Positions 59,380 to 64,000 of a stretch of 64,000 nucleotides of DNA are shown here, in pieces. The notes beneath the pieces were generated by a model. The model did not search any database, was not told the DNA's origin, and worked only from the letters and a program-made list of their open reading frames with translations. The DNA comes from Incurvaria masculella. Lineage: Eukaryota; Arthropoda; Insecta; Lepidoptera; Incurvariidae. Numbering within the stretch: position 1 is the stretch's first letter; each line of letters starts with the position of its first letter. The DNA lies in NCBI GenBank assembly GCA_946894095.1, contig OX335641.1, positions 11,364,501 to 11,428,500 of the forward strand, given 5' to 3'. A program made the translations under genes and the position numbers.

Positions 59380-59442
59380 TTCGTCGGAAGCAGGATTCGA
59401 ACCTGCGACCTTTGGATTGTGGGCGTATGACAGATCAGATGA
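59380..59442 (-). repeat. tRNA-like SINE head (right copy)
   Basis: Duplicate of 47391-47453 with the same T-arm and B box. Confidence 0.5.
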
Positions 59443-60136
59443 TTTTGAAATTCACTTAAGTGATCGACAACATTAAGGCTGACTACAAATTAAACGTGTG
59501 ACTGTCCAGTTTCAAAAGGTACATGAATTTTAACAGATTGGGTAGTATCTTTTCACTTAAAAAAAAACTACAGCTAGAAACAGTTTTCACAAATTTAGAG
59601 TAAGAGAAAACCGTTATTGCACACAGTTAAAAAAATTCAAGATTAAGTAACATTAAATGTGTAAGACTAACTGTTTTCCCTCAATTAGAGTAATCAATCT
59701 ACTTAGTTGGCTCTATTTTAACGTTGCAAGACGGTTATTATAGGAATTACAGTTAGATTCACTATTTTTTTTTTCAGTGCACAATATCTTCGCTCTTGCC
59801 CATACATGCTATGGCGCACTTCACCAGAGGGTAAGGCAGAGATCATAGAGCGCCATAAACAACCATCCCACTCCATTCGCTTTCAAGAAACATATTCTTA
59901 TGCTTCACACCAGCGCGCTCGGGCTTGATTCCCGAAAGCTATCTCCAAGACCAGCAGATTTAAAACAGGGCAAGTAAATAAATCTAATTCATCAGCTAGA
60001 TGGTGATGATTTCGCGTATTAATCCGACCCTAAGGCATTTGGATGGCAATGATTCGTAAGCCTAATAAGACACAAACCTCGAATTAATGGGAAAAAAGCT
60101 ATTGTTAAACAGACAAACATGTCAGGGCAAGTTACA

Positions 60137-60942
60137 TCACTACACAGTATAAAACAAAGTCGCTTTCTCTGTCCCTATATCCCTATATACCTATGTATGC
60201 TTAAATCTTCAAAACTACGCAACGGATTTTGATACGGTTTTTTTAATAGATATAGTGATTGAAGAGGAAGGTTTATATGTATAATAACATCCATTAAATA
60301 GTGGAGAAATACTGTTATTTTTGAGGTTTCCAATGTGATGTCGTAAAAAAATTCGCGCAGGCTGAACCCTACGAGATTTATCAAAATAATGTACTAAGTA
60401 TTGTACACATTGAAAAGGTCTACAGAAAACTCCGTGATGGTATATGTCTATCTCTTATGGATATCCCACAATAATATATTTTTTTCATTTACTTTTTACG
60501 ACAAATAATGGCTAATTTTCGAAGCGATTTTAACCAATACAGCATTAATCCTTATCCAACGAAATATCTTAAATACATTTTTGATTTAATATAGATCTAT
60601 ATGGCCCTCTACAAAATATGATTTAAATGAATATTTTCGAAGATATTACAGATTTAAAAATTGCGGGACGTAGCGTTTGCTGCGGGTACCGGCCGGCCGG
60701 GGCGGCGGGAGCGTGCCTATAAATAGTGCGTCGGAGGCCGCGGTTCTCCCTATAGCATTTTGAATGTATTATTTCTCTAATATCTAATAATCATCTAATA
60801 ATAATATCTAAGTTTTTTTTGTATTTCAAATATTTCAATGTAGGAACTCTACGTAAAAAGGGTTTATTTGTGAATCATAGTGTCAAAATAAGATTTACTT
60901 TAAATTATATGATGCCCGTGCAAAGCCGGGACGGGCTGCTAG
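60137..60942 (+). mobile_element. Non-autonomous Helitron (copy H3, duplicate of H2)
   Basis: Same 806-bp element in the right duplication copy with a handful of substitutions. TC start and CTAG end are both kept. Confidence 0.85.
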
Positions 60943-61847
60943 TATTTATATAAATATATGTATATGATTAGCTAGTCGTTGTCACTAACCGACAGAATGT
61001 CCTATTAAATCAGTGCGGACAATTTGTATCAGGGCCTGCGAAAAACGAATGTGTTAGCTGAATGATTTGCCTCGGACTAATTGGTCGGCCGTGTCGGTGG
61101 TGTGGGACCCACGGACCGCCCCCGCCCCCCCCCCACCTCCCGCCCCTCCCCGGCGGCGCCCTGCAATTATTGTTTTATAGAGGCTGTAGGTATTGTTTAT
61201 GGAAAGCTGTAACGGAAATTGCAATTAACTGTTATAGTGTTTCGGTCATTCGGTTTGGTGGATTCATTTTATTGGTCTGTTCATGAGTACCTACCATTTA
61301 TCAAGTGGTATATTTTCATTGTCTCTGATGAGTTGGTGTTGGGTATTAGTAATTGGTATTAGGTAAAGACACTCTTTTAACCCAACCACATACCATGTAG
61401 GCAAGTTTTACTTAGAGAAATACACTGCTTTATTTTTAAACTTGTTTGATAAAGATGGCATAACAAAAATGGCATCCCTGCCAATTGAAATTTTTAACTA
61501 CCAGACTACATATAAGCTACAGACAAATTAAAATGCTCATGGCTGTTTCATGCAAACAGACGCCCAAGACTTATTTCATTAGGAAAATCATTATTGGTCT
61601 AAATGAAGATTTTGTTTTTTGGTTTTCATCTAGTTCTACGTACACATGTAGATGTCTAGATCATGATTTTAATAAAATAAATATACTGTTTGCCAACGAT
61701 GCTATCCACCCATTAGTGTTGAGCATATTTACCTCTTCAATTTCGCTGGTCACCGTTGAGGACATGCAAGAAAGACGTCGTCTCCTGTCAGTATAGCAGC
61801 ATTTAACAACATGTACGAATATTGAACAATCCATTAGACAATCTTAA

Positions 61848-62390
61848 CGTGGCCCAACCCGGCGGGCCTAACTCATTCGCGGCCACGGTACAAAACCGTG
61901 CTGTTGCGCTCTGGGACCTTCTCTGTTTCAAAGAATAAGACAGGCTCCGTGATGAGGAAGATTCAACATGTCCACAAAAAAGACAATGTGCATAGCGTAT
62001 GATTTGGTAAGATTTACAAAAATTTTAATTTCAAAACGACTTATAGCTAAAAGTAAACCACGACCGCTGTAGTCAAAAATCTAACAAAAACCAAATAGAT
62101 TATAAATCTTGATTAAATAAGCTATGTCTGATGACTAATCTTTTTAAGGTGTTCTTACTTTATCATTGCGTAATCCACCTCCAAAGTTATTGTATGAAAA
62201 GGCGCGAAAAATTCGAACTTTCGGACCTTATAACTTAGAAACCAAACACAATTTTACAATGCCAATGGTCATCAGACATCTAGTTCGATCAAATAAAGCT
62301 ATTTTATGCACAATTTTTAATCTCTGACAAGAAATATGGGCGTGATCTTCTTTCCCCTTTTGTATGGGGAGATGAGCGGGATGGGCCACC
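61848..62390. mobile_element. Family E MITE, TTAA-flanked (duplicate of copy 3)
   Basis: Same element in the right duplication copy, TTAA at 61844-61847 and 62391-62394. Confidence 0.85.
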
Positions 62391-62714
62391 TTAAGCACGT
62401 TGGGCAAGTCCGGCTCATTACCGTGACAGTGTTACGAGTGGGTTGCAAGAAAGAGTTCGCATCCTGGCAATTCCAGGCACTCCTTCAACGGACCTCAATG
62501 AAAAAACCGATGCTTCGCTGGGCATCAAGCCCAGGGTGCCCAAGCCCCTAGCGACAACGCGTGCTGGGCGAGTTTATGGAGCGCCGCGCCCAGCGCGCAC
62601 CACGTCCGCACCCAACTCCAATAAAACCACGCGACCGCCGGCGATGTGTACTTTTCAAGGAAAATATGCGACGCCGTCAGCTCGGGAGGGTTGGGTTGGG
62701 GTGCACATTAGTGT

Positions 62715-63420
62715 TGGGTTATTCCGAGTCCACCCCATTCCGAGAATCCGCATCCTTTGCTTTAATGACTTCTTCAACGACTCCTTACCAGATTTACCAG
62801 TTCCGATTCGCATTCTAAATCAATGTCTTTTACTCCGAAATGGTGGAAACCCACTCCGGAATGACCCAATCCGGAATTTTTACAAAGCCACTCCGGAATA
62901 TCCAATGTTAGGGTCATTCCGGCTCCATAGGGGAATGCATTCTTGTGGAATGTTCAATTTCAAAACTACTCCAGAATTACCATAAGTCTATAATATATAA
63001 GAATAATATAATGTATAACATACTGGTAAGCAACAACCGGGATGAGGGGAGAGAGGCGTGGTAACGCGCGCACTCGTTTTTCAATAAATTGAAATCTCTT
63101 ACAAAATAACAAACACGAATGGAGCGACTGGAATCAGAAAACGTCACTCAATGGTCAACTCGAGTTTAGCTTTTTGGCGTTGAGTGATTCAGGTGTTGAC
63201 CATTTCGGAGCTTATAAACACTCCGGAGTGGGCTATAACCAATCCGGAATGGGCTTATAGCCATTCTGGGTAGATTAACTCCGGAGTGGGCGTATAAGTA
63301 TTCCGGAATGTATTTATAGCCATTTCGGAGTAGAGGTTAGTTTTTGCGGGTTGTCGAAGTACCGTAGAACACCTCCGAGGAGATAATCCACCTTCCGGAG
63401 AGGTATTACAGACTTGTGGA
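62715..63420 (+). repeat. Uninterrupted CTCCGGA-motif block (right copy)
   Basis: Both halves of the motif-rich region are contiguous here around the empty LINE site at 63140. Function unknown; the core resembles ETS-factor sites (CCGGAA), which may be coincidence. Confidence 0.6.
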
Positions 63421-63581
63421 GTAGGAAAGTAAATGCATTCCTTTTTAGAGTTGGAATTACCCATCGCTGGTGCACACCGCTGCATGTGATTCAGTGATTC
63501 CAACTAGGAAGTTAAGATCGTACTAAAGGATATTTGTTTTATAGAAAAGGACATGGGTGGACAAAATCACACCTTTTGTTA

Positions 63582-63795
63582 AGATATTAGCTCAACACAC
63601 CGCAATCCCGAGGGAATAAGCTTCCATGCCCGGAGCTTTCATTTTTATGAGTATGGCTACATTAAACGAGACAGAAAATACGGACGATTTTTAATTGCCA
63701 TTTCTATCCTCTTTCATTCAATATGACGATCCCAACCCGGGTGAACTCAACACATGTTCCGGGGAACAACATGGGTTCCGAACCACAAAAAGAAA
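63582..63795 (+). repeat. Family A repeat (right copy, with right end)
   Basis: As 56592-56768 but retaining gttccgaaccacaaaaag at the right, which matches the right end of the copy at 12122 (ttccgaaccacg). The left copy therefore carries the deletion. Confidence 0.65.
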
Positions 63796-63862
63796 TCTGT
63801 AGTTTTTATTAAAATGTACATTTCAATCTCATGTTAAAAATAAAGATGTCGGGTCACCTTGG

Positions 63863-63928
63863 TTTGCAGGTGCTCGAAACCGAGGTCTTCCGATGCAAGA
63901 AACCAGACGTTAACCCCTACCCTACTGG
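63863..63928 (-). repeat. tRNA-like sequence (right copy)
   Basis: Duplicate of 56840-56905 with the same A- and B-box-like motifs. Confidence 0.4.
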
Positions 63929-64000
63929 GTAAACAAGCATGCAGTATTTTGTTATTTTATCCAATCATATCTTACAGCTATCGTCTACGAAGGAGTTTTA

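Larger units (their letters stand above)
44148..64000 (-). other. Dys: Dystrophin intron running off the right edge (at least 19.8 kb)
   Basis: The exon at 44147 starts with two bases of a split codon, so the preceding exon must end in phase 1. No such exon was recognised up to base 64000. The region is dominated by a tandem duplication (from 45875) and a 5-kb LINE. This assumes the window is correctly assembled. Confidence 0.6.
57864..64000 (+). repeat. Tandem duplication, right copy (LINE-free, truncated by window end)
   Basis: It lacks the LINE: gaatcagaa runs straight into aacgtcactca at 63132-63150. It has 43 bp (63751-63793) absent from the left copy and lacks a palindromic insertion present there near 49711. 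All small repeats of the left copy recur here. Confidence 0.85.

Overview
The window looks like nuclear DNA of an insect, most probably a moth or butterfly. It is AT-rich and intron-rich, and holds only three short exons of a conserved gene in 64 kb. The rest is mobile-element sequence of lepidopteran type: short elements with GACG/CGTC microsatellites, non-autonomous Helitrons, TTAA-flanked fold-back MITEs and several LINE families. No bacterial operon, rRNA gene, CRISPR array or complete tRNA gene was seen.

The host gene is on the minus strand. Exons at 43936-44147, 22345-22499 and 21058-21208 have canonical GT..AG borders and compatible phases. Together they encode a continuous spectrin-repeat stretch that I recognise as the rod domain of dystrophin (Dys). 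The intron between the first two is 21.4 kb and the next is 1.1 kb. The flanking introns run off both window edges (at least 21 kb downstream, at least 19.8 kb upstream). Everything else in the window is intron content.

Layout. 1-21 kb: downstream intron with a 5S-rRNA-like repeat, a TTAA MITE (1964-2505), a Helitron nested in a microsatellite element (7014-8060), a fold-back MITE (11168-11535), a tRNA-like sequence (12.5 kb) and another fold-back MITE (19112-19444). 21-22.5 kb: two exons. 22.5-43.9 kb: giant intron with a broken LINE (25.2-26.75 kb), two TTAA MITEs sharing one target site (29.4-30.3 kb), and an apparently intact Ty3/Gypsy-type LTR retrotransposon (30619-41551). Its 1381-bp LTRs look identical, and gag and pol are joined by a classic -1 frameshift heptamer. 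43.9-44.15 kb: one exon. 45.9-64 kb: two adjacent copies of a ~7-kb segment about 99% alike. The left copy is split by a 5-kb LINE, so the right copy preserves the empty site.

The retrotransposon genes form one replication unit: Gag, then protease, reverse transcriptase, RNase H and integrase. The 5-kb LINE carries a 5'-truncated ORF1 and a full endonuclease-RT ORF2. The small elements are non-autonomous and would depend on enzymes encoded elsewhere. The most interesting points are the tandem duplication with a LINE present/absent difference, the young LTR element with its frameshift signal and long non-coding tail, and repeated use of single TTAA sites by unrelated MITEs.
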